64,000 nt of DNA from DMER64 sp041652255 (GTDB lineage: Bacteria; Bacteroidota; Bacteroidia; Bacteroidales; UBA932), in NCBI GenBank assembly GCA_041652255.1, contig JBAZHT010000001.1:1-64000 (forward strand), read 5' to 3'. Positions 1-7,866 of this stretch are shown here, piece after piece. Position 1 is the first letter of the stretch, and each line of letters starts with the position of its first letter. The notes under the pieces were generated by a model. It ran no database searches. It saw only the letters and a list, made by a program, of their open reading frames with translations, and was not told the DNA's origin. Position numbers and translations under genes: made by a program.

Positions 1-432
1 TTAATCCTTTTGCAAAATGTGTTCAATGATTTCTTCAACTTCATTTGCAGATTCTGTCATCACTTGTTCAGCAATACCACCGAAACCTGCAGCAATCATT
101 GATGAATTCATCCTTGAAATATACGTCTTTCCGTCTGCCTTTTCATAAATACTTACACGACAAGGCATCATTGACGAAATTATGCGTTCTGTATCTTTTT
201 CCAGAATCCTGCTTGAATGATTTGGATGACACAGAGAAAAAACCTTCACAGGCAAGACTTCTTTACCATGTTGATTTAAGGTCTTCTGTAGATCATATAC
301 GTTTGATATCTTCCATGATTTATTCTCTATTTCCTTTGACAATCTGTCTACCGTTGAAGGAAAATCAAAGGGACTTAACGTCTCCAAAAACATCTTATTC
401 ATCAGATTTGCTAATTTATTCTCCACCATCAA
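1..432 (-). CDS. DUF302 family protein
   Basis: A 143-residue soluble protein. The MPCRVSIYEKADGKTYISRMN stretch (around residues 88-108) is the hallmark of the DUF302 fold, a small alpha/beta domain found alone or attached to redox and membrane proteins; its biochemical role is not established. No signal peptide or membrane segment is visible. The start codon overlaps the stop of the upstream Cys-rich DUF3795 gene by 4 bases (ATGA), so the two are probably translationally coupled. The stop codon is the first triplet of the window, so the gene is complete. Confidence 0.8.
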   Translation of the reverse strand: MMVENKLANLMNKMFLETLSPFDFPSTVDRLSKEIENKSWKISNVYDLQKTLNQHGKEVLPVKVFSLCHPNHSSRILEKDTERIISSMMPCRVSIYEKADGKTYISRMNSSMIAAGFGGIAEQVMTESANEVEEIIEHILQKD

Positions 433-845
433 ACAATATTTTTATTACTTCTGGGTTCTTTGCAATTTAAACAAAAATTTCTGTGTACACAGATTGTGGC
501 GCCACAAGCAGGGCAAGTCCAACGTTCTTTCTCTATTTGCATAAACCGTTCCAGACCGGATTCTTTAATTATTTGAAGGTTCTCAAGCATGCTTAAATTG
601 TATTTTGTCCTGTACCGTGTATCCAATTGCTTTAACCTTCTACAAGGGTATTTTTTACAGTCGTAACAAAATTTTGATTCTGTTTTATTAAGCATTTCGC
701 AGTTAATAATGATGCATTCCCTGCAATATTCAGGTTTGTCCTTACTCCATTCTCTGCAACCGTTGCAATGGTTTTTCTTGCGCAGGTATCCCAGGCATAT
801 TCCGCAGTTCATTCCACAGGGTGCTATCAGAGAACTATTCATCAT
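429..845 (-). CDS. DUF3795-type cysteine-rich protein
   Basis: A 138-residue protein with about 14 cysteines arranged in CxxC-type pairs. The N-terminal APCGMNCGICLGYL and the following CNGC and YCREC motifs match DUF3795, a small presumed metal-binding domain common in anaerobes. The C-terminal part (CPACGATICVHRNFCLNC) looks like an additional zinc ribbon. Function is unknown. The gene forms a two-gene unit with the DUF302 gene downstream. The start could be either of two adjacent ATG codons; the first is used. Confidence 0.75.
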   Translation of the reverse strand: MMNSSLIAPCGMNCGICLGYLRKKNHCNGCREWSKDKPEYCRECIIINCEMLNKTESKFCYDCKKYPCRRLKQLDTRYRTKYNLSMLENLQIIKESGLERFMQIEKERWTCPACGATICVHRNFCLNCKEPRSNKNIV

Positions 846-865
846 TGGGATTCCTCCCCTCCATT

Positions 866-2176
866 TTAGAGTCGTACCGAATCTTCAGCCATCAGGGTAA
901 TCACTTCATTTTCAAAGTTGTAAAGCCTTACATGGGTTTTAGAGCAACAATCATCTTTTTGAGGTGTAATAACCACAAAATTCATGGTTGTTCTTTTGGG
1001 GTTGTCATCAATCCATGTCCCCGAGTTAACATAGATAGATTTTTGCTGTAAATGGTCAAAAGAAGATACCATTGTAGGAACGTGTGAATGACCAAAAACA
1101 ACAATTCTTACGTTTGACTTAGGATTTTGAAAGTATTGGACTGCAGCCTGGTTATCGGTCTCACTGGCCAGGGCAGATCCCGAAATAGCCTGTTGGGCAG
1201 GAATAGGAACCGGCACATGATTGTGCACTTGTCTCTGTGTCCATGTGTCCTGAATTCTCTTGTAAAGATTGACATCAATAAATCCTCCCGGAGTTGTCTG
1301 GTAAGGGAGTACGTCGTTAACAGCATAGGTTCCTGTAAATCCATTAACATTTGTTACAATTATTTTTTCGTTAAATTTATTTTCAATGGTGAACATATTT
1401 AATGTCCATTCCCACATTTTCCAATAAGCAAAAAGCAGGTCTTGACTTTCATCTCCGGAAGTATTTGGCGTAACAACAGGAACAACATCACCAGCAGGCG
1501 GATATTCTTGGGACACATACAATGCAGCTATACGGGTAAAAAAGTATCCGGGAGGCAGAATGGTTCCCGGAGCAACATCCTGGTTGGAGTATGGATCAGG
1601 AGAACAAAAGAAATTGTACCGGTGTCCGTGCTCTACCACAATCTTGGGATAACCCACCGGGGAGTAAGTTCCCAGACCCAGTTCCGGATCACGTTTCTGG
1701 TTGATTCCAGGAAGAACAAGCTCAATGTTTGCCTCGGTAATGGTCAGATCGTGGTTGCCGGGCACATAAGTTACCAGGACCTTCTTTTCCCGAATGATCT
1801 TTTTTAAAACGTCAAAAACGCCTTTGTTTGTCTCGGCAATACGTTTTACAAAATCCGCCTGATCCTTTCCCTGGTAGGTATTTACCGGAGCCGGGACGAA
1901 CCACTCGTCAAGCAGATCTCCGGCAATAACCAGTTCCTTAACATTGGAAGATTCCCTTATCTGTGTCAGGAATTCTTCAAGCGCCGGAAGGTTCTCTTTA
2001 CACTCGGCATAAGCAAGATCTGCTCCCAAATGTATATCGCTGATAACTACAATCAGCTCCCTCTCCATTGAACACTTTCTAAACGGATTAATGATATGCG
2101 GTTTTTCACAGGACAGAAAAACACTTGCGATCAATATCACAAATGACGCACTTAATAATTTTTGAATGGTTTTCAT
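866..2176 (-). CDS. Lipoprotein calcineurin-like metallophosphoesterase
   Basis: The 436-residue product begins with a signal peptide ending in a lipobox (VFLSCEKP, Cys at about 23), so it should be anchored to a membrane. The calcineurin-like metal-site motifs are in order: ISDIHLG (DxH), AGDLLDEW (GDxxD), PGNHDLT (GNHD), EHGHRY and FGHSHVPT (GHxH). All the residues expected to bind the two metals are present, so it should be an active phosphoesterase; its substrate cannot be read from the sequence. An insert of about 150 residues between the GNHD and GHSH motifs is rich in aromatic and Pro residues. It is preceded by an AT-rich promoter-like region and looks monocistronic. Confidence 0.8.
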   Translation of the reverse strand: MKTIQKLLSASFVILIASVFLSCEKPHIINPFRKCSMERELIVVISDIHLGADLAYAECKENLPALEEFLTQIRESSNVKELVIAGDLLDEWFVPAPVNTYQGKDQADFVKRIAETNKGVFDVLKKIIREKKVLVTYVPGNHDLTITEANIELVLPGINQKRDPELGLGTYSPVGYPKIVVEHGHRYNFFCSPDPYSNQDVAPGTILPPGYFFTRIAALYVSQEYPPAGDVVPVVTPNTSGDESQDLLFAYWKMWEWTLNMFTIENKFNEKIIVTNVNGFTGTYAVNDVLPYQTTPGGFIDVNLYKRIQDTWTQRQVHNHVPVPIPAQQAISGSALASETDNQAAVQYFQNPKSNVRIVVFGHSHVPTMVSSFDHLQQKSIYVNSGTWIDDNPKRTTMNFVVITPQKDDCCSKTHVRLYNFENEVITLMAEDSVRL

Positions 2177-2341
2177 AAAATACTTGTATAATATTTTTTA
2201 TAAATATAGGCAATCAATTACGAACTGGGCAAGAAGTATGAACTCATTATTCTACAATATTATTTAATTAATTTATGTAATGCTTTCTGGAAATTTTATA
2301 TATTTGTCAATGAGGGATTTAGTTAATGAAATATGTGAATT

Positions 2342-2507
2342 ATGAAAACCGAATTTTTGGTATCTGCCTTAATAAAAACTTTTTTTGCATCTTGTAGTAA
2401 TATAAATTGACAATGCCGGAGAAATTGCTGGAAATACTGATCCGGGAACCAATGAATTTGTTTACTCTTATACCCTGGACGGCACTCTAGCGGGAGCAAC
2501 TATCTAA
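2342..2507 (+). pseudogene. Frameshifted remnant of a small surface lipoprotein gene
   Basis: An ATG at 2342 opens a 22-codon frame whose product is a lipoprotein signal peptide (MKT..LVSAL..FFASC, a good lipobox) but ends at TGA 2408-2410. In a neighbouring frame, 2406-2507 stays open and reads DNAGEIAGNTDPGTNEFVYS followed by LDGTLAGATI and a stop. One single-base shift near 2406 would join signal and body. I infer a decayed lipoprotein gene of about 55 residues, itself probably a deletion remnant of a longer surface protein. It lies in an otherwise gene-free stretch (2177-2562). Confidence 0.4.
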
Positions 2508-2562
2508 AAATAATTTTAAGGCAACTGTTATTTTGTTTATATGTAAAAAAACATTTTCTTTT

Positions 2563-2895
2563 ATGAATAATAACCAAGGCGAAGAAATAGCATTTTTTAG
2601 CTTTTTTACCAGTTTTTTGATGTTCCAGTCTTCTTCCGGCAGAAATCAACCTAAAACTTATAGCTTGCTCAAAATTAAAACTTTGGTAAAAACAGTATTT
2701 GTATTCATTTCTTATGTATTCATTTCTTTATTGACGATAATTCACTTTTCCATTCATGGTATCACGGTGTTATACCTGGGAGTATTGTTTGCTTATTCAT
2801 TCCCGTTAATTTATCTATTTATGTTTGATTTACTGCCAATGATGCCATTGATGCCTTTGAACAGTTTCAAAAAAAGAGAAGATAGGTTTAAATAA
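2563..2895 (+). CDS. Small hypothetical membrane protein
   Basis: A 110-residue protein with two to three hydrophobic segments (roughly residues 8-24, 45-65 and 68-90) and a basic C-terminus. It matches no family I recognise. A TTG-initiated version starting at 2533 is possible, but the ATG at 2563 fits better. Its stop codon directly abuts the ATG of the next gene, making it the first member of a three-gene unit with the multi-pass protein and the YiiX-like protein. Low codon bias and AT-richness resemble the flanking accessory genes. Confidence 0.5.
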   Translation: MNNNQGEEIAFFSFFTSFLMFQSSSGRNQPKTYSLLKIKTLVKTVFVFISYVFISLLTIIHFSIHGITVLYLGVLFAYSFPLIYLFMFDLLPMMPLMPLNSFKKREDRFK

Positions 2896-3687
2896 ATGAA
2901 GGAAGGGTTAATCTTTTTGCGTGAAAATTTAGCTTGGTTACAGCATGTATTGATTGAGTACAAGCTGCTTTACTTCGATTTATGGTCGATAGTTCATTTC
3001 TTGACCGGGGGCTTGTTGTTTGCCATTTTATCTGCTCTGAACTGTAAACAACACTGGAAATGGTTATTTATCATTATTACAGGTTTTGAAATACTTGAAG
3101 CCACAGTCTTTATTGGTATTTTAAAGCTGTTTATGCCCGAAAAACTACCGGATGTTTTTATTGATATTCTTCTGGGAATGGCTGGCGGGTATTGGGTGTT
3201 TTTAATGTTTGGAAAAAATAATACAGGCATGCAGACCAAAAAACACGTTGTAATGCTTGTCACTGCCGGGGTAATTGCTTTTTTCTGGACGGGGTTTTAT
3301 CCCTATCAGCTGAATATTTATCCTGATAATACCGGCCCCATCAGTATTACAACTTTTTTGTTCTGGTGGGTCACAGGGTATCTCCTTGTCCTGATTTTCC
3401 ATAAAATTCAAACAAGGCTTAACAATAGATTGTATTCGATACTTACAATTTCTCTTTTATTCTATCTGCTTCTGATCCCATTTAATTATCTGATTTCCGA
3501 AGTTTTTAATATTCGTGAGATATCACATCAACACAACCTTGTAATCGGATCGTTTATATCTTTAAATTCATCATTAGTAAAGTTCTATCTCTTTTTGCCC
3601 CTGGTACTGGCCTCTGCTTATAGTTGCTTTTTATATCTGACTCGAAAAACATTCGTTCATAATAACCGATCATGTCAAAAAGAATAG
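2896..3687 (+). CDS. Multi-pass hypothetical membrane protein
   Basis: A 263-residue integral membrane protein with about seven predicted hydrophobic segments (near residues 30-48, 54-75, 90-105, 115-133, 150-170, 180-202 and 222-245). No recognised catalytic motif. The first segments (SIVHFLTGGLLFAIL) recall small VanZ-like or DUF2238-like membrane domains, but not firmly enough to name it. It directly abuts the preceding small membrane gene and overlaps the following YiiX-like gene by 16 bases, so the three are likely co-expressed. Confidence 0.6.
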   Translation: MKEGLIFLRENLAWLQHVLIEYKLLYFDLWSIVHFLTGGLLFAILSALNCKQHWKWLFIIITGFEILEATVFIGILKLFMPEKLPDVFIDILLGMAGGYWVFLMFGKNNTGMQTKKHVVMLVTAGVIAFFWTGFYPYQLNIYPDNTGPISITTFLFWWVTGYLLVLIFHKIQTRLNNRLYSILTISLLFYLLLIPFNYLISEVFNIREISHQHNLVIGSFISLNSSLVKFYLFLPLVLASAYSCFLYLTRKTFVHNNRSCQKE

Positions 3688-4304
3688 TATATATTTTAAT
3701 TATCGTGCTTCTTGTTCTGTTAGGCCTGGTTCGTTTCGATAGATACTTAGCTCAAAAAAGCAAAACTAAAATGGATGTCCCGGTTCATGCGGAAATTGGT
3801 GATTTGCTGTTTAGATCTTTTTCTTATACTGTGGCAAGCAGTAGTTTATACAGGTACAGTGGAATGCCTGGTCATGTGGCAATAATTATTACAGAAGGTG
3901 AATTTTTGCCCGACGAAGCATCATACTCTGCAATTAAAGTAATTGAAGCCAGGTATTACGACCGTTCTAAGAAAAAAAAGAAAAATAACCGGGTTGGTAT
4001 CAATCCGGCTGATATAAATTTTGGTGAAAAATATAAAGGGCAACGATTTTTACTCAAGACGCACTTAAACGACAAGGAGAAAGCAAAATTGGTGGCTTAT
4101 TCCAATTCTCAGATTGGTAAACCGTATAACCTTTTTGCCGATAAACATGATACTATGGAGTACAATTGTGCTACTTTTGTGCGTCATGTTTTAGATTTTA
4201 CTGCCAAAATTGATGTCGACGGAGATGGAGGAAGTATGTTTTTTCCAAATGATATTTTTGATTACCCTCTTTATCTGGAAACAAATAACCGAATTCATTT
4301 TTAG
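3672..4304 (+). CDS. YiiX-like permuted papain/NlpC-P60 family protein
   Basis: A 210-residue protein with an N-terminal membrane anchor (residues 5-21), so the domain probably sits outside the inner membrane. The order GDLLFR (43-48), GMPGHVAI with His68, IGKPYN and YNCATFVRHV with Cys166 is that of circularly permuted NlpC/P60-type enzymes (YiiX/YebB group): the histidine precedes the cysteine. Family members cleave or transfer acyl and amide bonds of lipids or cell-wall peptides; the substrate here is unknown. A lysine run (KKKKK) at about 100-104 interrupts the domain. It is the last gene of the three-gene unit. Confidence 0.7.
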   Translation: MSKRIVYILIIVLLVLLGLVRFDRYLAQKSKTKMDVPVHAEIGDLLFRSFSYTVASSSLYRYSGMPGHVAIIITEGEFLPDEASYSAIKVIEARYYDRSKKKKKNNRVGINPADINFGEKYKGQRFLLKTHLNDKEKAKLVAYSNSQIGKPYNLFADKHDTMEYNCATFVRHVLDFTAKIDVDGDGGSMFFPNDIFDYPLYLETNNRIHF

Positions 4305-4454
4305 ATCCGCTAAATTTGTTAATATATTACACTACTGTCCCGTTAAGAACGTAACTAACGTTAATAATTAGTTAATATATAATTTATTACAAGGGATTAA
4401 CTTTGTACACGATTTGAATTGAATACTTTTATACGCAGAACCAACAGGTGATGC

Positions 4455-5040
4455 GTGCTGAATACCGGTAAAACCGTTTTTCCTCTGATTAAGGCCCTCA
4501 TCCCAAGACACAAATTCAACAAATTTGTTGCCAGATATAACAGAGACTATCGAGTCAGGAATTTCTCCTGCTACAATCAGTTCCTGGTTATGAGTCTGGC
4601 CCAGTTCGCCAATAAAAACAGTCTCCGTGATATAGAAACCAGCCTGCAGGCTGTCTCCTCCCACAAAATGTATCATCGCGGTATCAGCTACGCCGTATCA
4701 AGCAATACACTGGCAAAAGCCAACGAGACCAGAGACTGGCGAATCTACCGTGATCTGGGGATGGAGCTTGTCAAAAAAGTTCGGCCATTGTACGCTGACG
4801 ATCCATTCCGGTTGGATCTGGATAATATAGTCTACGCATTCGACAGTAACACAATCAGTCTGAGCCTGAAGCTCTGATCCTTCTACGGATTCCGAAGCGT
4901 ATCGGATAACGGAAGCCCACTCAGTCTGAGCCTGAAGCTCTGCCCGTGGGCAAAATTCAGGAAGACCAAAGGAGAATTCATAATACATACCCGGATGGAT
5001 CTTAGAGGCAATCTTCCTGTGTAAATCAACCTCACAGATG
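4455..5040 (+). pseudogene. Broken IS4-family (DUF4372) transposase
   Basis: The frame from GTG 4455 reads GKTVFPLIKALIPRHKF then NYRVRNFSCYNQFLVM and SLRDIET, the typical DUF4372 N-terminus of Bacteroidetes IS4-type transposases, and reaches the first DDE aspartate (YAFDSNTISL). It hits TGA at 4875-4877 inside a 66-bp in-phase insertion. Beyond it the same frame resumes with CPWAKFRKTKGEF and DLRGNLPV, then another stop (5022-5024), then INLTDE matching the family's IHITDG. Everything after that, including the remaining DDE residues, is missing. The element is therefore inactive. Possible left-end sequence lies at about 4330-4350, but I could not pair terminal repeats. Confidence 0.75.
4855..4942 (+). 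repeat. 22-bp direct repeat bounding a 66-bp in-frame insertion
   Basis: The 22-bp sequence beginning TCAGTCTGAGCC occurs at 4855-4876 and again at 4921-4942. The 44 bases between the copies have no counterpart in the transposase family, whereas the flanks join perfectly in frame. This is either a local duplication with filler DNA or a tiny insertion with a long target duplication. It brings in the TGA that ends the transposase frame. Confidence 0.8.
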
Positions 5041-5061
5041 AATAATATTTCCAGCCTTATT

Positions 5062-5844
5062 TCAGTTAAGTTCTTTTTTAAATAAATAGCTGAAATAAAC
5101 ATATTTGTTGGATGCAAAATTGTTATATGTATCAGACCCCACGGCCCCGGCAAAATTCAGCGCAAGGTTGTGAAGGAATTTGGGAGCCAGTTTATAAATA
5201 AGTTTGCGTCTGCGCGTGTCGTCCAATGCAAGGGCAGCAGTAACTTCGTGATTGATATTTCTTTCTTTAACAACAGTTAATCCGCTCTCTTCCAAATCTT
5301 TTTTTAGTCCTTCCATTTCATTATCATACCTGAAATCCGTAAATAAAAAGTAACCTCCAAGACGTAAAATGCGGACGACTTCTTTCAAAAAGGCATTCAT
5401 ATTGGGATACCGGTGCGACGATTCTACGTTAATGACAATATCACAGGAGTTTTTCTCCAGTTTTAAATTTTGGGCATCGCCCTTTAAAAAAGACAACCCC
5501 TTCATTTTATAATGACGGTTACAGAACAGGATTGCCCGGTTGTTCAGATCTATACCCAGGGCAGATGCAACTGGGAAGATACGGGCAATATAAGAAAGGC
5601 CTCCGCCTCTGCCACAGCCTATTTCCACAATATCTTTACTTTCAGTATCAACGCTACTCATCAGATGAAGATAGAGCTGGAGTGAATACTTGTCAGTTTC
5701 ACTTTTTTCATCTATGGTAATATGCCGGTCCTGATCATGATACCCAAAATTCATGAAAAGTATTTCGTCATTCTTGTCTGCTTTATTCACATACCAATAC
5801 CAAATACGAAATAAATGTTCACGGAGACTTGTTTTTAATGTCAT
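5062..5844 (-). CDS. SAM-dependent class I methyltransferase
   Basis: A 260-residue protein with a Rossmann methyltransferase core: motif I VEIGCGRGGGLSYIA, then ALGIDLN (acidic residue binding the ribose), KGDAQNL, a motif IV-like CDIVINVESSHRYPN, and LRLGGYFLFTDFR. The layout resembles small-molecule or lipid methyltransferases (phthiotriol or ubiquinone type) rather than nucleic-acid enzymes. The start at 5844 is chosen because its ATG overlaps the stop of the acyltransferase gene by 4 bases and the extra upstream residues look non-coding. Coupling with an acyltransferase suggests a lipid substrate; that is inference. Confidence 0.75.
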   Translation of the reverse strand: MTLKTSLREHLFRIWYWYVNKADKNDEILFMNFGYHDQDRHITIDEKSETDKYSLQLYLHLMSSVDTESKDIVEIGCGRGGGLSYIARIFPVASALGIDLNNRAILFCNRHYKMKGLSFLKGDAQNLKLEKNSCDIVINVESSHRYPNMNAFLKEVVRILRLGGYFLFTDFRYDNEMEGLKKDLEESGLTVVKERNINHEVTAALALDDTRRRKLIYKLAPKFLHNLALNFAGAVGSDTYNNFASNKYVYFSYLFKKELN

Positions 5845-6689
5845 AATATCAGGCCTGGTTTCATGTTCCTTAAATTGTATACCTGTGAACGCACATTCTG
5901 TGCCCAATCCCGGTGAGACGTTGAATTAACAAACATTTGATGTGGGATAGGTTTACCAATAATAACTTTTACAGTTCTATTCCTCTTCTTAAATATCTCA
6001 CGGGGCAGGAGCATTAACTCCAGATTTACTTTTATGAGAAACAACCGCCGTAACGAGAAGATAGTATAGAATAAAATTGAATTCCTCCCGTAAAAATATA
6101 TGGGGACAATGGCCCTGTTGTTTGAAATGGCTTTTTTGATAAAACTCTTTTGCCATACAGTATCCTGAATTTTTTTATCATACACTCTGGACACTTCCCC
6201 TGCCGGGAAATGTGTGATAGGAATATCCAGTGCAAAGGTATCATCCAAGGCTTTGACATAGGCTTTTGAAGACCTGTCATACACGTTAACTGCAGCAATG
6301 AACGGATTCAATTGCGGGATCAGCATAAAAGCATCGTTGGCAATGGCTTTCAGTCGACCGTATTTTTCGGATACAATATGGGTAAGAATCAATCCGTCCA
6401 ATATACCGTACGGGTGGTTAGCCACAAAAAAGCATTTGCCGTTCTCAGGCAGATTCTCTTTCCCCTCAACTTCAATCGTAACGTTGAATTCTTCAATGAT
6501 TTTATCCAGAAAATCTTTACCCGAATAATCGGAATACTTATTGAGGATGTGATTGATTTCGTCTTGTTTGACAATTGAAATGATGCATTTTACTGCAAAT
6601 CTGGGAATTCTTGTCAGGATTTTTGACTTACTCTCCCTGATTGTTTTTTCTATATCTATATACTTAATGTTTTTGTCAAGCTCTGTCAT
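5841..6689 (-). CDS. Lysophospholipid/hemolysin-like acyltransferase
   Basis: A 282-residue member of the PlsC/LPLAT superfamily. The acyl-CoA/ACP-binding histidine lies in VANHPYGILDGLIL, with one more residue between His and Asp than the classic HxxxxD, as in the hemolysin-like group that includes ornithine- and glycine-lipid O-acyltransferases. FPAGEVSRV matches the FPEGxxS block III, and IVPIYFYGRNS is block IV. It is likely membrane-associated and transfers an acyl chain to a polar lipid or aminolipid. It is translationally coupled to the methyltransferase gene. Upstream DNA is AT-rich without a perfect promoter. Confidence 0.75.
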   Translation of the reverse strand: MTELDKNIKYIDIEKTIRESKSKILTRIPRFAVKCIISIVKQDEINHILNKYSDYSGKDFLDKIIEEFNVTIEVEGKENLPENGKCFFVANHPYGILDGLILTHIVSEKYGRLKAIANDAFMLIPQLNPFIAAVNVYDRSSKAYVKALDDTFALDIPITHFPAGEVSRVYDKKIQDTVWQKSFIKKAISNNRAIVPIYFYGRNSILFYTIFSLRRLFLIKVNLELMLLPREIFKKRNRTVKVIIGKPIPHQMFVNSTSHRDWAQNVRSQVYNLRNMKPGLIL

Positions 6690-7087
6690 TTACTCTCATT
6701 TTAATAATACTCTCCCAGATGCTGACAAATATCAATAAACAATTCGGATTCTCAACCATTGTATTTGTTAATTCCGTATAAATATAAGGTACAATTCCGG
6801 AAATCTATTAATCTCACAAGCCAATACACCCTTGTTATGAATTGCTAAGTGATAATGCTTATAATGCTTATTCACTTGTGTCCGGTTAAAAAAATCTCTA
6901 TTCTTATAAACATTTTTATATCAATATTATACGGTCAACATTTTATTTTTTAATTAGAGATTTAAACCTTCAAAAGACCTTAAGCATAAGTTTCAAATAT
7001 ATTAAATATCAACTTCTTAGAAATCATTCAATAATTGAAAAATGTTTACCCGGACAGCAATGCATTTGATTTTAATACATTCCAAAG
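6690..7087. other. AT-rich intergenic region
   Basis: About 400 bases with no supportable gene. It contains a short direct repeat of TAATGCTTAT near 6852-6872 flanked by AAGTGA and TCACTT half-sites, which could be an operator, but nothing else is recognisable. Open frames in its right part run into the 51-bp array and are not credible genes. Confidence 0.5.
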
Positions 7088-7259
7088 CCTTTCATCCTCA
7101 TATAGCCCCCGTTTTGAGGATGAACCTGGGATTTTCTGCCTTTCATCCTCATATAGCCCCCGTTTTGAGGATGAACCTGGGATTTTCTGCCTTTCATCCT
7201 CATATAGCCCCCGTTTTGAGGATGAACCTGGGATTTTCTGCCTTTCTTCCTCATTTATG
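7088..7259. repeat. 51-bp tandem repeat with a hairpin in every unit
   Basis: Three near-identical 51-bp units start at 7088, 7139 and 7190; a fourth, decayed start follows at 7241. Each unit contains a perfect 10-bp inverted repeat, TTCATCCTCA and TGAGGATGAA, around a 14-base loop rich in C. Because 51 is a multiple of three, several frames stay open through the array, giving artificial 17-residue repeat peptides on both strands. No flanking coding context supports translation. Function unknown; tandem structured RNA, a protein-binding array or an expanded REP-like element are options. Confidence 0.9.
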
Positions 7260-7361
7260 GCCGTTTATGTCAAGGGGATAGTGATTTCCTTTGATTATCT
7301 CACCTTGGGGAGGGATTACCTTCGCGCCGCAGGCGCTCGGTGTTCCCCAGGGGGGAGGCTT

Positions 7362-7496
7362 CAGTTCCAAAAACGCAAAGCACCTATATGTAACTTTTTT
7401 ATGACAGCTGCCGGGAAAAACAAGCCATCTTGTTTTTCTGGCAAGCTGCCATAAAAAAACACGGACGTAGTCCGTGTCTTTGCATTTTTGGAACTG
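7362..7496. repeat. 135-bp quasi-palindrome at the 3' end of tRNA-Ser
   Basis: Outer arms 7362-7380 and 7478-7496 (19 bp) are inverted copies with one mismatch. Inner arms 7401-7424 and 7429-7452 (24 bp) are inverted copies with several mismatches around a 4-base centre CCAT. Between outer and inner arms the right side carries the tRNA terminator hairpin and the left side an unrelated 20-base sequence. The right arm reaches into the encoded CCA of tRNA-Ser. A further GC-rich hairpin (GCGCC/GGCGC) lies just left at about 7324-7336. Confidence 0.8.
7453..7477 (-). terminator. Rho-independent terminator of tRNA-Ser
   Basis: On the minus strand an 8-bp perfect stem ACACGGAC/GTCCGTGT with a 3-base loop is followed by seven T residues. 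It begins about 18 bases after the CCA end of the tRNA gene and is correctly oriented to end its transcript. Confidence 0.85.
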
Positions 7497-7584
7497 GCGG
7501 AGAGAGGGGGATTCGAACCCCCGGAACCCATAAGGGTTCAACGGTTTTCGAGACCGCCCCGTTCGACCGCTCCGGCATCTCTCC
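7495..7584 (-). tRNA. tRNA-Ser (anticodon CGA)
   Basis: The minus strand from 7584 folds as a class II tRNA. The acceptor GGAGAGA pairs with TCTCTCC, the anticodon loop CTCGAAA gives CGA (reading UCG), a long variable arm GAACCC..GGGTTC follows, and the T arm is GGGGGTTCGAATCCCCC. The discriminator is G and the CCA end is encoded (7495-7497). The gene stands alone, followed by its own terminator, inside the repeat island. Confidence 0.95.
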
Positions 7585-7620
7585 GTTCATTTTGAGAGCA
7601 AAACCGTATTTGAACCCAAT

Positions 7621-7829
7621 GGCCGACAATTTGCCGTCAAAGCCCGGTTTTGATTCGTGGCCGACAATTTGCCGTCAAAGCCCGGTTTTGATTCGTGGCC
7701 GACAATTTGCCGTCAAAGCCCGGTTTTGATTCGTGGCCGACAATTTGCCGTCAAGGCCCGGTTTTGATTCGTGGCCGACAATTTGCCGTCAAAACCCGGT
7801 TTTGATTTGTGGCCGACAATTTGCCGTCA
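7621..7829. repeat. 38-bp tandem repeat array
   Basis: Five complete 38-bp units start at 7621, 7659, 7697, 7735 and 7773, with a partial sixth at 7811-7829. Units are identical or differ by one to three bases, with no variable spacers, so this is not a CRISPR array. Each unit contains GGCCGACAATTTGCCGTC and a possible 7-bp stem around CCG (TCAAAAC/GTTTTGA in the fifth copy, with a G-T pair in others). It lies between lspA and tRNA-Ser. Confidence 0.9.
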
Positions 7830-7866
7830 CACACTAGTTGAGTTCCGTTGCGGTTTATTTGCCGGC

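Noticed and set aside
4875..4877. TGA as a recoded codon in the transposase
   Set aside because: The TGA lies in inserted DNA foreign to the family and a second stop and a 3' deletion follow, so simple decay explains it.
4698..5153. Minus-strand ORF with a repeated ELQAQT peptide
   Set aside because: It is the antisense shadow of the transposase remnant; the peptide repeat is the 22-bp DNA repeat read backwards.
7035..7454. Repeat-containing protein genes across the 51-bp array on both strands
   Set aside because: The unit length is a multiple of three, so several frames stay open by chance; the peptides share no sensible flanks and the array is hairpin-structured.
7621..7829. CRISPR array
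   Set aside because: Units follow each other directly without spacers, and no cas genes are present in the window.
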